A stretch of 64,000 bases of DNA from Vibrio renipiscarius (GCF_000827885.1 NZ_JTKH01000009.1:1-64000), one strand, 5' to 3'; positions 1-9,344 are shown, counted from the stretch's first letter. Notes: generated by a model not told the origin, from the sequence alone. Made by a program: numbers and translations.

Positions 1-793
<793 letters not shown>

Positions 794-882
794 ACAACAC
801 CCAAGGGGTTTTGTAGGACTCAATGCAAGAACATGATTGAATGTGTGTGAGAACATAAGACAGCTTTCCGAATTAAAGAATT

Positions 883-1002
883 TGCTTGGCGACCATAGCG
901 TTGCGGACCCACCTGATTCCATGCCGAACTCAGAAGTGAAACGCAATAGCGCCGATGGTAGTGTGGGGTTTCCCCATGTGAGAGTAGGACATCGCCAGGC
1001 TT
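883..1002 (+). rRNA. rrf: 5S ribosomal RNA
   Basis: A 120-nt 5S rRNA, recognised from the conserved core CATGCCGAACTCAGAAGTGA and the closing helix formed by GCTTGGCGA at the 5' end and TCGCCAGGC at the 3' end. It follows the 23S gene after a spacer of about 90 nt, the usual 16S-23S-5S order. It is the central-protuberance RNA of the large subunit and binds L5, L18 and L25. Confidence 0.97.
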
Positions 1003-1070
1003 TAAATTTCGTTTTTAGATAGACTATCTAGAAACAAAATGGACGCTTACTATGGTAAGTTTGCCACTGC

Positions 1071-1147
1071 GGAGTGGTAGTTCAGTTGGTTAGAATACCG
1101 GCCTGTCACGCCGGGGGTCGCGGGTTCGAGTCCCGTCCACTCCGCCA
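1071..1147 (+). tRNA. tRNA-Asp (anticodon GTC)
   Basis: A 77-nt cloverleaf with acceptor stem GGAGTGG/CCACTCC, anticodon loop CTGTCAC (GTC), T loop GTTCGAGTC and an encoded CCA end. It lies 68 nt downstream of 5S and before a strong terminator, so it is a distal tRNA of the rrn transcript, as in several gammaproteobacterial rrn operons. Confidence 0.97.
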
Positions 1148-1158
1148 CTATTTGAAGA

Positions 1159-1187
1159 AGCCCTGCTAGTAATAGCAGGGCTTTTTT
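1159..1187 (+). terminator. Rho-independent terminator of the rrn/tRNA-Asp operon
   Basis: A perfect 9-bp stem AGCCCTGCT/AGCAGGGCT with a 6-nt loop, followed by a T run. It lies 11 nt after the tRNA-Asp CCA end. Confidence 0.93.
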
Positions 1188-1309
1188 ACGTCTGTCGAAA
1201 ATTGAATTACCTACCGTTCAATGTCTCTCCTTTCCATTTTGACAATCCCCCCCTTTTTTCTCAAGACTTGTTGCCCATCTTAATCCTGAAAATGAATGTA
1301 CTAGGCCTT

Positions 1310-1885
1310 TTATCGATTTAATATGGTATGTACGTATTGGCGTATGTATGGCACTGCGTCACTCTCGAACCAAGGGTTTCGTTTGAGCCACAGTGTGTTA
1401 CGCGGAGAGGGGTGGGGTAAAGGGAAGTAATGAGGCGCCCAATTCTTCCATATCTTTACGGTTTCAGTGAGTGTGTTAGGTTTTTGTTCTAGATAGTAAT
1501 TTTGTGCATACTGACCAATTAATAATGTCATTTCAATATTTGGCAGTAGACCTAATACCGACTGATGCCACAACGGCGCACACTCCTTTCTCGGTGGTAA
1601 GTCACCACTCTTGCCTTTTCCCGGATAACAGAGCCCCATTGGCACAATAGCAATCTGACGTTGATCGTAGAATACCTCTTTGTCGATATCTAGCCAAGCT
1701 CGAAGCCTATCACCGCTTGGATCATCCCAGGGTATTGATTTGTCATGAGCCCTTAATCCCGGAGCTTGGCCAATGATCAGAATTCGTGCATCTTGGTGAG
1801 CTTGTATTATGGGGTTTGCTCCTCGCGCGAGGCTAGGTTCGCACTGCTGGCATTGCCTTATTTTTATCAGTAGATTTTCTAACAT
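1310..1885 (-). CDS. Uracil-DNA glycosylase superfamily protein, Fe-S type
   Basis: A 191-aa protein of the uracil-DNA glycosylase superfamily (COG1573-like), expected to excise uracil or damaged bases from DNA in the cytoplasm. The motif GQAPG (residues 39-43) corresponds to the family motif 1, and HPSPRN (158-163) to the C-terminal motif 2. Cysteines at 12, 15, 86 and 102 match the four-Cys [4Fe-4S] spacing of family 4-like enzymes. The Gln in GQAPG replaces the Glu of classic family 4 GEAPG, so substrate range is uncertain. It is a single gene, transcribed toward the rrn terminator, with no obvious partner. Confidence 0.85.
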   Translation of the reverse strand: MLENLLIKIRQCQQCEPSLARGANPIIQAHQDARILIIGQAPGLRAHDKSIPWDDPSGDRLRAWLDIDKEVFYDQRQIAIVPMGLCYPGKGKSGDLPPRKECAPLWHQSVLGLLPNIEMTLLIGQYAQNYYLEQKPNTLTETVKIWKNWAPHYFPLPHPSPRNTLWLKRNPWFESDAVPYIRQYVHTILNR

Positions 1886-2282
1886 GAAACTCTCTCTTTA
1901 AATCAATGCGATGCCGTCTCTCTTACTCTATGATTCTGACTCTATGATTGGGCATGTAGCCTTTCATGATGACATCATAATAAGTCGTGAGTGGATATCG
2001 ATGATTACCCTAATAGCACTTTTATTCTATCAACTATACTTATTCAAACGTGATGATCACATAGATCGAACGGATCGATTTATGGTATCGGAGCCATTTT
2101 TATGTGCAGAAGGCAGCGCGATTGAATCGGGTTGCAAGGTTAGCGTAATTAATTTTTAGTCAGTTTTATCGCTACGAGTGGCTAGGGGGCTGTTTTTGTT
2201 TAATAGTCCATAGGCTTTGCTTCTTTCCCTGTCGCTTATCAAGTAAACTGCCGATGTCTTTTTATTCAATCAACGAGTCATT
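1886..2282. other. Intergenic region with a short tandem repeat and a palindrome
   Basis: About 400 bases between two divergent genes, so it should hold both promoters. ACTCTATGATT occurs twice (1925-1935 and 1939-1949) with a 14-bp period, and a 13-bp palindrome ATGATGACATCAT lies at 1966-1978. An 82-codon open frame crosses it but has no recognisable domain and no convincing ribosome-binding site. I do not call a gene here. Confidence 0.5.
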
Positions 2283-2870
2283 ATGTTACAGAACCCGCTT
2301 CAACTTCGTCTCGAGAAGTTAGAACCTTGGAAACAAATTACCTTTATGGCGTGCTTATGTGAGCGCATGTACCCAAACTATGCGATGTTCTGTGATAGTA
2401 CTCAGTTTGCTTCAGCTCGTGTGTATCGCGATATTTTGGACAGCATTTGGGAACAATTAACTGTTAAAACAGCAAAAGTAAACTTTGAGCGCCAACTGGA
2501 AAAATTAGAAGAAATTATCCCAAGCTCTGAAGACTTCGACTTTTATGGTGTTTACCCTGCTATTGACGCATGTTTCTCGTTATCGACGTTAATTCACGGC
2601 TTATTAGATCGTGATGATCTTTTTGAAAGTATGCAGAAAGTCAGTCAACAATCGGTGATGACGGTTGCTCAATTAGAGGGTGCACAATTAGAGATTGAGA
2701 TCACTAATGAGAACCAAAAAGATAATGAAGCAGTTTGTGCTGAGTGGGATGTTCAGTGGGCGATCTTCCGACCATTAAAAGACGCTGAAGAGCGCGATAT
2801 AGAATTGATTAAAGATCTTCGTTCTGAGCTAAAAGAAGAAGGTGTTAGTAATATTGGTGTCGCACTATAG
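2283..2870 (+). CDS. yjaG: YjaG family protein (DUF416)
   Basis: A 195-aa soluble, acidic, mostly helical protein that matches the YjaG/DUF416 family in length (about 196 aa) and in its opening (LEPWKQITFMACLCERMYPNY). The function of the family is not established. In E. coli yjaG also lies just upstream of hupA, and here hupA is the next rightward gene, separated by an oppositely oriented CNNM gene. The ATG start follows an AT-rich leader. A strong terminator follows the stop. Confidence 0.9.
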   Translation: MLQNPLQLRLEKLEPWKQITFMACLCERMYPNYAMFCDSTQFASARVYRDILDSIWEQLTVKTAKVNFERQLEKLEEIIPSSEDFDFYGVYPAIDACFSLSTLIHGLLDRDDLFESMQKVSQQSVMTVAQLEGAQLEIEITNENQKDNEAVCAEWDVQWAIFRPLKDAEERDIELIKDLRSELKEEGVSNIGVAL

Positions 2871-2890
2871 TGGCTGATTGAAGCGTATTA

Positions 2891-2916
2891 AAAAAGGGAG
2901 CATTCGCTCCCTTTTT
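2891..2916. terminator. Bidirectional Rho-independent terminator
   Basis: An 11-bp stem AAAAAGGGAGC/GCTCCCTTTTT with an ATTC loop. It can serve yjaG rightward and the convergent CNNM-domain gene leftward. Confidence 0.92.
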
Positions 2917-2930
2917 GCTATTTGGCGTTG

Positions 2931-4037
2931 TTATTTCTTTCTATCGCCTGAATCAGTTTCCGCTCTGTTATTAAGCTCATCTTCATCGTCATCACGGCTT
3001 TCAATAACACCGTGCTGCTTCTTCCATTTTTCCCAGCGTTCGAATGCGAGTTCCTGCATGTCCGTTGTGCTATCTGCTTCATCGACGATTTCTTCACCGA
3101 TAAGATGTTCAAAGATATCTTCTAGTGTCAGTAAGCCTTGTACCGTACCGTATTCATCCACGACAAGCGCTAGCTGCAAGCGTTTAGAGAGCATCTGGTC
3201 GAAAGCTTTTGGTAATGACATGTTGTTGAGAATCACGTGAACAGGGCGCATGACAGCCCCCAGTTGCTTGTCCCCAGATCCTGCTAGTTTAAGCTTGTAT
3301 AGCTCTAGGCGGTGGACAAAGCCAACAATGTTATCACTGGCTTGGCTATAAACTAATGGGCGTGAGAATGGCGTATCTCGGTGCTCAGTTAGAAACTCTT
3401 TTACTGTGAGTTCTGCATCAACACGGAAAACTACAGGGCGCGGTGTCATCACTTGAGTGACCGGTACATCTTGTATTCCTAATAAATTGCTTAGAATCTT
3501 TGATTCACCTTCTGCAAACTCACCACTTTCTCTTGCTAACAATGCCATCGCTGACAATTCATCACGCATTTTTGGTGCGACATGCCCACTCGCGAGACGT
3601 TTAGTGATCTGTTCAGAGAACCAGACGAATGGCGTTAAGCTCCACACCATCCAACGAAGAATATTTGCCGCTGATGGCGCAAGTTGGCGCCAGTATGTCG
3701 CTCCAATTGTTTTAGGAACGATTTCAGAAAGGACCAAAATACCTAGCGTTAATACGCCTGAGAATACACCTAGCCATTCACTGCCGAATACAACCGCAGC
3801 TTGTGCACCCGCCGTTGCAGCACCAATGGTGTGAGCAATGGTATTGAGCGTCAAGATCGAGGCTAAAGGACGGTCAATGTCCTTTTTTAAAGCCGATAGT
3901 TTTTCTTCCGCGGGATGGCCCTGTTGTCGCATCTGAGCTAAATAGCTTGGGGTAATACTCAGTAGGACCGCTTCAAGGACCGAACAGACAAAAGATACGC
4001 CAATGGCAACAGAGACGTATATAGTTAGCAGCAACAT
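2931..4037 (-). CDS. CNNM transmembrane / CBS-domain protein (CorB/HlyC-type)
   Basis: A 368-aa inner-membrane protein. The N-terminal half (about residues 1-150) is a CNNM (DUF21) domain with several hydrophobic helices and the characteristic SEIVPKTIGATYWR stretch. Residues of about 190-310 form a CBS pair (VTQVMTPRP, then VVDEYGTVQGLLTLEDIFEHLIGEE). The C-terminus is a charged tail with no CorC_HlyC domain, so it belongs to the shorter family members. Related proteins are linked to Mg2+/Co2+ transport or resistance; the substrate cannot be read here. It lies between yjaG and hupA on the opposite strand, where E. coli has no gene. Confidence 0.88.
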   Translation of the reverse strand: MLLLTIYVSVAIGVSFVCSVLEAVLLSITPSYLAQMRQQGHPAEEKLSALKKDIDRPLASILTLNTIAHTIGAATAGAQAAVVFGSEWLGVFSGVLTLGILVLSEIVPKTIGATYWRQLAPSAANILRWMVWSLTPFVWFSEQITKRLASGHVAPKMRDELSAMALLARESGEFAEGESKILSNLLGIQDVPVTQVMTPRPVVFRVDAELTVKEFLTEHRDTPFSRPLVYSQASDNIVGFVHRLELYKLKLAGSGDKQLGAVMRPVHVILNNMSLPKAFDQMLSKRLQLALVVDEYGTVQGLLTLEDIFEHLIGEEIVDEADSTTDMQELAFERWEKWKKQHGVIESRDDDEDELNNRAETDSGDRKK

Positions 4038-4388
4038 ATTGTTCCTATGTAAGTTTTACCACAACCTAATTTTGCTGCGAAAATCACCACTGGGTTGCTA
4101 TTGTGTGACTTTTGCTATGCCTGGGCATTATCGGTGTGTGTATTTTATATTCGCTCTAAGCCCCGTAATATCAGGCTTCACGTCACTAGAGCGTTTTATA
4201 AATAAGGTTAAATTGGTTGAAAAACAAGTCTCCATTATGACTCAGGTCGTAACAAATTGTGAGTTAATACTCATATTATGGTTAAAAGTCCGGCATGAAA
4301 GCCAAAGAATGCCTACAAACCTTTGCCAGATGGGGCATTTATGTTTTAGAGTGAGTTGAATTCGATAACACATGAGAAGGGAAACCTA
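4038..4388. other. Intergenic region upstream of hupA
   Basis: About 350 bases between the starts of the leftward CNNM gene and rightward hupA, so it should contain both promoters. It is AT-rich. A small inverted repeat TGAGT-TAAT-ACTCA lies at 4260-4273. I cannot assign a promoter or operator with confidence. An open frame running through it (about 4003-4359) has no protein-like features. Confidence 0.5.
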
Positions 4389-4661
4389 ATGAACAAGACC
4401 CAATTAATCGACTTTATCGCAGAGAAAGCAGACCTATCTAAAGCGCAAGCTAAAGCTGCTCTTGAAGCTACTCTTGAAGGTGTGACTGGTGCACTAAAAG
4501 AGGGTGACCAAGTCCAACTAATTGGTTTTGGTACGTTCAAAGTGAACCACCGCGCAGCTCGCACTGGCCGTAACCCTAAAACGGGTGCTGAGATTCAAAT
4601 CGCTGCTGCGAATGTTCCTGCATTTGTTGCTGGTAAAGCACTTAAAGACGCAGTGAAATAA
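4389..4661 (+). CDS. hupA: DNA-binding protein HU-alpha
   Basis: A 90-aa histone-like nucleoid protein that bends and compacts DNA as a dimer. Length equals the HU standard. The start [11 protein letters not shown] is the family N-terminus and follows the Shine-Dalgarno-like GAAGGGA; an upstream in-frame ATG at 4356 would add 11 unrelated residues and is rejected. The DNA-binding arm [21 protein letters not shown] (around residues 46-66) is intact. The next gene is the yjaH-like lipoprotein, as in E. coli. Confidence 0.97.
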   Translation: MNKTQLIDFIAEKADLSKAQAKAALEATLEGVTGALKEGDQVQLIGFGTFKVNHRAARTGRNPKTGAEIQIAAANVPAFVAGKALKDAVK

Positions 4662-4668
4662 TATAATT

Positions 4669-4695
4669 TACGCCAAGGTATCGCGCCTTGGCGTA
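4669..4695 (+). terminator. Hairpin between hupA and the yjaH-like gene
   Basis: A perfect 10-bp stem TACGCCAAGG/CCTTGGCGTA with a 7-nt loop, 8 nt after the hupA stop and 12 nt before the next start codon. No T run follows, so it may be a partial terminator or an mRNA 3'-end stabiliser rather than a full terminator. Confidence 0.55.
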
Positions 4696-4706
4696 TACTC
4701 ATCTCT

Positions 4707-5402
4707 ATGAAAAAAATCATTCTACCTTCATTAATTATTTCTCTCCTTTCCGCTTGCTCTTCCAGCGTGACCAATCCAGCTTTAGATACGTCTCAACAGC
4801 ATTCTGGCGGCCAGAATATGGGAGATGCAACGAGCTTATATTGGTTTACAGAGCGTCTTGCTGTACCGATTCAAGCTGCGGATTATGTACTGGCCGGCGA
4901 TTACGGTTGGTATCAAAGCAACTATCGATGGGAAGATGGCCAGGTACGAGAGTTAATTCGTGAAGGCGAACAGTTAAAAGATAATATAGGCCTAGTGCCT
5001 TATTCTATTCATGTGCGTTTTAACCCAGATGGTGATGCGGTCTATCAGCAATATCGCATTAATGGGAAAGTGCTGCCAATGAACAGAGAGATGCTGGAGC
5101 AAGTGAAAGCCGAAGCGGTCAATGTTGCAGATGTCACCAAAGCGCAGAACAAATCAGGCAATCATCTCATTCAAGGGTATTGGGATGGACAAGAATTTGA
5201 AACGTGTAGCGGCCAAAGTTATGACGTGCTTGAGTTTAATCAAACACTGCCGAATTTCGTTGTAAACCGATTAGCAGACATTGATAGCTATGTGGCTTTT
5301 GTTGGGGATCGTAAAGGGGATGGTTTGATTGTTGAGCAATTATTAATGCTGACAGATGACAATCAAGAATGTGTAGAAAAACCCCAACTACTCGATAAAT
5401 AA
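4707..5402 (+). CDS. YjaH-like lipoprotein (DUF1481)
   Basis: A 231-aa predicted lipoprotein. The N-terminus MKKIILPSLIISLLSACSSS is a signal peptide with lipobox LSAC, lipidated Cys17. The remainder resembles DUF1481 (E. coli YjaH), a family of unknown function. It lies 45 bp after hupA and is probably read from the hupA promoter through the intervening hairpin. The order hupA-yjaH-purD-purH is conserved with E. coli, except that the zraPSR genes found there are absent. Confidence 0.82.
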   Translation: MKKIILPSLIISLLSACSSSVTNPALDTSQQHSGGQNMGDATSLYWFTERLAVPIQAADYVLAGDYGWYQSNYRWEDGQVRELIREGEQLKDNIGLVPYSIHVRFNPDGDAVYQQYRINGKVLPMNREMLEQVKAEAVNVADVTKAQNKSGNHLIQGYWDGQEFETCSGQSYDVLEFNQTLPNFVVNRLADIDSYVAFVGDRKGDGLIVEQLLMLTDDNQECVEKPQLLDK

Positions 5403-5428
5403 AAAGGCGCTGATATCAGCGCCTTTTT
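5401..5428. terminator. Bidirectional terminator between the yjaH-like gene and purD
   Basis: A 28-nt perfect palindrome, with arms AAAAAGGCGCTGAT and ATCAGCGCCTTTTT, at the junction of two convergent genes. A- and T-rich flanks allow it to work in both directions. Confidence 0.92.
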
Positions 5429-5454
5429 ATTATTTCAATATAAGCCAATGAGGC

Positions 5455-6744
5455 TTATGCTCTATTTTCGCGCTCAATCGCCCTGTAACCGATGTCGCTG
5501 CGGAAGAATACACCTTTCCAACTAACTTGTTTTGCTAGCTCATACGCGCGTTGCTGCGCTTCTGAGACACTATTACCAAGAGCAGTCGCACAAAGTACAC
5601 GACCGCCGTTTGTGACGATATCACCCTCACAGTTTGTTGTGCCGGCATGGAAGATTTTCTCTCCCTCAATTTCAAATTGTGGGAGACCTGAAATGACATC
5701 GCCTTTATCGTAATCGACAGGATAGCCTCCCGCCGCAAGTACGATACCGATAGCCGCTCGTGGGTCCCACTTTGATTCCACTTGATCTAGTTTTTTATCG
5801 ATAGCAGCAAGGCACAGGTCAACCATATCAGATTGCATACGCATCATGATTGGTTGCGTCTCTGGATCGCCGAATCGGCAGTTGTATTCAATTACCTTTG
5901 GCGTGCCATTGCTATCAATCATTAAGCCTGCATATAAAAAACCAGAGTAAGGGTTACCCTCGGCAGCCATACCACGTACGGTTGGATAGATAACTTCCTG
6001 CATAATGCGATCGTGAATCTCTTGCGTAACCACCGGCGCTGGAGAATAGGCGCCCATACCACCTGTATTTGGACCGGTATCGTTGTCGCCTACGCGTTTG
6101 TGGTCTTGACTGGTTGCCATTGGCAGTACGTTTTCACCATCGACCATGACAATGAAGCTAGCTTCTTCGCCATCTAAGAATTCTTCAATAACGACACGAC
6201 TACCGGCTTCACCGAAGGCATTGCCTGCGAGCATGTCTTTGATTGCGTCTTCAGCTTCAGTTAGTGTCATCGCAACGATGACACCTTTGCCTGCCGCAAG
6301 ACCATCGGCTTTGACGACGATTGGTGCACCTTGTTCGCGCACATACGCTAAAGCGGGTTCAATTTCAGTGAAGTTTGCGTAAGCACCGGTTGGAATATCA
6401 TGACGAGCTAAGAAGTCTTTCGTAAACGCTTTTGAACCTTCAAGTTGCGCCGCAGCTTGAGTTGGACCAAAGATAGGTAGGTCAGCCGCTTGGAACGCAT
6501 CGACAACACCAATCACAAGCGGAGCTTCTGGGCCAACGATGGTCAATTCAATTTTTTTCTCTTGAGCAAACGCAACTAAATCAGCGATGTCTTCAACCCC
6601 GATGTTTACGTTCTCAAGTTTAGGTTCCAGTGCAGTGCCTGCGTTACCCGGTGCGATGAATACGGTCTCTACATTTGGGTTTTGTGCCACTTTCCAGCCC
6701 AGTGCATGCTCACGACCGCCAGCACCGATAATAAGTACATTCAT
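5455..6744 (-). CDS. purD: Phosphoribosylamine-glycine ligase (GAR synthetase)
   Basis: A 429-aa cytosolic enzyme for step 2 of purine synthesis: phosphoribosylamine + glycine + ATP to GAR. Length equals E. coli PurD. It has the N-terminal dinucleotide-like MNVLIIGAGGREHAL, GPEAPL (71-76), the ATP-grasp loop KADGLAAGKGV (145-155) and the metal/ATP motif EYNCRFGDPETQ. It lies downstream of purH in the same direction, 294 bp apart, with a strong hairpin in the gap, so purHD is probably one operon with internal processing or attenuation. Confidence 0.97.
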   Translation of the reverse strand: MNVLIIGAGGREHALGWKVAQNPNVETVFIAPGNAGTALEPKLENVNIGVEDIADLVAFAQEKKIELTIVGPEAPLVIGVVDAFQAADLPIFGPTQAAAQLEGSKAFTKDFLARHDIPTGAYANFTEIEPALAYVREQGAPIVVKADGLAAGKGVIVAMTLTEAEDAIKDMLAGNAFGEAGSRVVIEEFLDGEEASFIVMVDGENVLPMATSQDHKRVGDNDTGPNTGGMGAYSPAPVVTQEIHDRIMQEVIYPTVRGMAAEGNPYSGFLYAGLMIDSNGTPKVIEYNCRFGDPETQPIMMRMQSDMVDLCLAAIDKKLDQVESKWDPRAAIGIVLAAGGYPVDYDKGDVISGLPQFEIEGEKIFHAGTTNCEGDIVTNGGRVLCATALGNSVSEAQQRAYELAKQVSWKGVFFRSDIGYRAIERENRA

Positions 6745-6953
6745 TTTATTTATCCTTTGATAGCTGCGCCATATTGTTAATCTCTGCGTCGAGCTTGCTC
6801 ATTTATAGTTATAAACTCCGCGAGCTCTCCTTGACCTTATCAATATGGCTTTGCTCTAAAATGAAAAATTTCTAAAACTAAGAGTATTTCAAATTAGCTA
6901 AATTAAATAAGTCTTGCTCAAAGTCGTTGGTGATGTGGCTAGGCAGCGATTGA

Positions 6954-6995
6954 GCCCACCCCGGTCACATAGCGGGCCATGTGACCGGGGTGGGC
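6954..6995 (-). repeat. Perfect 17-bp inverted repeat between purH and purD
   Basis: Arms GCCCACCCCGGTCACAT (6954-6970) and ATGTGACCGGGGTGGGC (6979-6995) enclose an 8-nt loop. The stem is very GC-rich and no T run follows on either strand, so it is not a standard terminator. It begins 44 bp after the purH stop. It could be an mRNA-stabilising hairpin, a dispersed repeat, or a protein-binding site. Confidence 0.85.
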
Positions 6996-7038
6996 GAAAG
7001 CAGCTAACGACGCCACAGTGCCAAATACGAAGAGGATA

Positions 7039-8628
7039 TTAGTGGCGGAAGTGACGCATGCCCGTAAAGATCATCGCCATGCCGTGTTCGTCTGCTGCTG
7101 CGATAACTTCGTCATCACGCATAGAGCCGCCCGGTTGGATAACACACTTGATGCCAGCTTCTGCTGCTGCGTCGATACCATCACGGAACGGGAAGAACGC
7201 GTCAGATGCCATTACACAGCCTTCAACCTGTAGACCTTCATCGGCCGCTTTGATGCCTGCGATCTTCGCAGAGTAAACGCGGCTCATTTGGCCTGCGCCT
7301 ACACCAATCGTCATGTCGCCTTTCGAGTAGACGATAGCGTTAGATTTAACGTATTTCGCTACTTTCCAGCAGAATAGGGCATCTTTTAGCTCTTCAGCTG
7401 TAGGTTGGCGCTTCGAAACCACTTTAAGGTCATCTTCAGACACCATGCCTTGGTCGCGGTCTTGAACGAGTAAGCCACCGTTAACGCGTTTCACGTCAAA
7501 GCCAGTCGTCTTCGTTGTCCACTCACCACATTCCAGTAGACGAAGGTTTTTTTTAGCTGCGATGATTTCTACTGCTTCAGCAGAAACGGATGGTGCAATG
7601 ATCACTTCAACGAATTGGCGCTCAGTGATAGCCGTTGCGGTTGCAGCGTCTAGCTCACGGTTGAAAGCAATGATGCCGCCAAATGCAGACGTTGGGTCTG
7701 TTTTGAATGCGCGGTCGTAAGCTTCTAGGATGTCTTTACCTAGTGCAACACCACATGGGTTAGCGTGCTTAACGATCACACATGCTGGCTGGTCGAACTC
7801 TTTCACACACTCAAGTGCGGCGTCAGTGTCAGCGATGTTGTTGTAAGAAAGGGCTTTACCTTGAATTTGTCGAGCCGTTGAAACGGATGCTTCTTCTGGG
7901 TTTGCTTCAACGTAGAATGCGGCTGCTTGGTGGCTGTTCTCACCGTAGCGCATGTCTTGCTTTTTCTCGAACTGTTGATTGAATGTGCGAGGGAATTTAC
8001 TTTCGTCGTCACCTTCTTTGTTCTCTCCATAAGAAGGAACCATGGTACCGAAGTAGTTAGCAATCATGCCATCGTAAGAAGCGGTGTGCTCGAATGCTGC
8101 GATAGCGAGATCGAAGCGAGTCTCTAGCGTTAAAGATTTTTCGTTCGCGTCCATTTCAGCGACAACGCGTTTGTAATCCTGCGCGTTGACAACAATAGTC
8201 ACGTCTCGGTGGTTTTTCGCGGCAGAGCGAACCATTGTTGGACCGCCGATGTCGATGTTCTCAACAGCGTCAGCAAGGGTACAGCCTTCTTTAGCGACCG
8301 TTTCTGCGAATGGGTATAGGTTTACCACCACCATATCAATAGGGTTGATACCGTGTTTGGTCATTATGTCATCATCTTGGCCGCGACGACCAAGTACACC
8401 ACCGTGAACTTTTGGATGCAGGGTCTTTACACGACCATTCATCATTTCTGGGAATCCGGTGTAATCAGAAACTTCGGTTACTGAAATGCCTTGCTCAGCC
8501 AGTAGACGAGCAGTACCACCTGTTGAAAGGATATCGACACCACGCTCAGCGAGAGCTTGTGCAAACTCAACAATACCTGTTTTGTCTGATACGCTGATCA
8601 GCGCGCGGCGAATAGGACGGTTAGTCAT
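7039..8628 (-). CDS. purH: Bifunctional AICAR transformylase / IMP cyclohydrolase
   Basis: A 529-aa enzyme for the last two steps of IMP synthesis. The N-terminal ~200 residues form the MGS-like IMP cyclohydrolase domain ([11 protein letters not shown], then [13 protein letters not shown]). The rest is the AICAR formyltransferase, with RYGENSHQ (227-234) and the catalytic KHANPCG (287-293). Length matches E. coli exactly. It is the first gene of the leftward purH-purD pair. A PurR-like operator lies about 175 bp upstream. Confidence 0.98.
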   Translation of the reverse strand: MTNRPIRRALISVSDKTGIVEFAQALAERGVDILSTGGTARLLAEQGISVTEVSDYTGFPEMMNGRVKTLHPKVHGGVLGRRGQDDDIMTKHGINPIDMVVVNLYPFAETVAKEGCTLADAVENIDIGGPTMVRSAAKNHRDVTIVVNAQDYKRVVAEMDANEKSLTLETRFDLAIAAFEHTASYDGMIANYFGTMVPSYGENKEGDDESKFPRTFNQQFEKKQDMRYGENSHQAAAFYVEANPEEASVSTARQIQGKALSYNNIADTDAALECVKEFDQPACVIVKHANPCGVALGKDILEAYDRAFKTDPTSAFGGIIAFNRELDAATATAITERQFVEVIIAPSVSAEAVEIIAAKKNLRLLECGEWTTKTTGFDVKRVNGGLLVQDRDQGMVSEDDLKVVSKRQPTAEELKDALFCWKVAKYVKSNAIVYSKGDMTIGVGAGQMSRVYSAKIAGIKAADEGLQVEGCVMASDAFFPFRDGIDAAAEAGIKCVIQPGGSMRDDEVIAAADEHGMAMIFTGMRHFRH

Positions 8629-8800
8629 GCTTCCATTTTCCTCAAATTCACGAATTAAAAGATGTTTGCCAAAGATGAACTTGTTTTTACCTTTAGGTAA
8701 AATATTGGCCAGCTTTGGTAAAAACCTTTTCCCTATCGACAGTCAATAAGACTTCGAATTTGATGGCGCACATTCTAACCAATTTATTCTACAAAAGCTC

Positions 8801-8816
8801 GCGCAATCGTTTGGCA
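8801..8816. promoter_or_regulatory. Candidate PurR operator upstream of purH
   Basis: GCGCAATCGTTTGGCA matches 11 of 16 positions of the E. coli PurR consensus ACGCAAACGTTTGCGT, including the central CGTTTG. It lies in the purH/zntR divergent intergenic region. This is inference from the motif and its position; PurR repression of purHD is established in E. coli. Confidence 0.5.
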
Positions 8817-8884
8817 TCTCAAAATAATTGTAAATATCACTGCTTTTAGCCATAAATGCAGTGAGAAGGTTAATAAGGAAAGTC

Positions 8885-9316
8885 ATGTTTCAGATCGGTG
8901 AATTAGCAAAACGATGCGGTGTGAGTGCCGATACGCTGCGTTTTTATGAAAAGAATACGCTGATCAAGCCAGCAGGGCGCAGTGAGTCGGGCTACCGTTT
9001 GTATAATGAAGATAACCAAAAACAAGTGACTTTTATTTTGAAGGCGAAAGAGCTTGGTCTGAGTTTGGATGAAATTAAAGAGTTGCTGGATATAAAACTG
9101 GAAGCGACAGAGCATAGCTGTGCAGAAGTGAAAGCCATTACGACGGCAAAATTAGCGGTGATAGAGCAGAAAATTTCAGAATTAAAGCGTATTCGTCGTG
9201 CGCTAAAAAAAATCAATGATGCGTGTTGTGGGCACATTGATGATGATGCAAGTCATTGTTCGATTCTAGGAGCATTGGCGAGTGAGGAGGCGAGTTGCTG
9301 CCAAATGAATAAATAA
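8885..9316 (+). CDS. zntR: Zn(II)-responsive MerR-family regulator (ZntR type)
   Basis: A 143-aa MerR-family activator. The N-terminal winged helix opens MFQIGELAKRCGVSADTLRF, followed by a dimerisation helix. Metal ligands match ZntR: Cys79 (HSC), Cys114-Cys115 (NDACCG), His117/119-region and Cys125 (HCSIL). A Cys-rich tail (SCCQ, 138-139) is additional. ZntR senses excess zinc and activates the exporter gene zntA, which is not in this window. The ATG at 8885 gives the family start; an upstream in-frame start at 8861 would add 8 residues. Cadmium or lead sensing (CadR/PbrR-like) cannot be excluded. Confidence 0.85.
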   Translation: MFQIGELAKRCGVSADTLRFYEKNTLIKPAGRSESGYRLYNEDNQKQVTFILKAKELGLSLDEIKELLDIKLEATEHSCAEVKAITTAKLAVIEQKISELKRIRRALKKINDACCGHIDDDASHCSILGALASEEASCCQMNK

Positions 9317-9344
9317 CCGTGGTAGGGGGCTTTTAAATTGCGGA

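Noticed and set aside
1911..2159. 82-codon open frame with a hydrophobic centre
   Set aside because: No convincing ribosome-binding site or family features, and it covers the repeats of a divergent promoter region.
4003..4359. 118-codon open frame upstream of hupA
   Set aside because: Overlaps the CNNM gene start and the hupA promoter region; composition is not protein-like.
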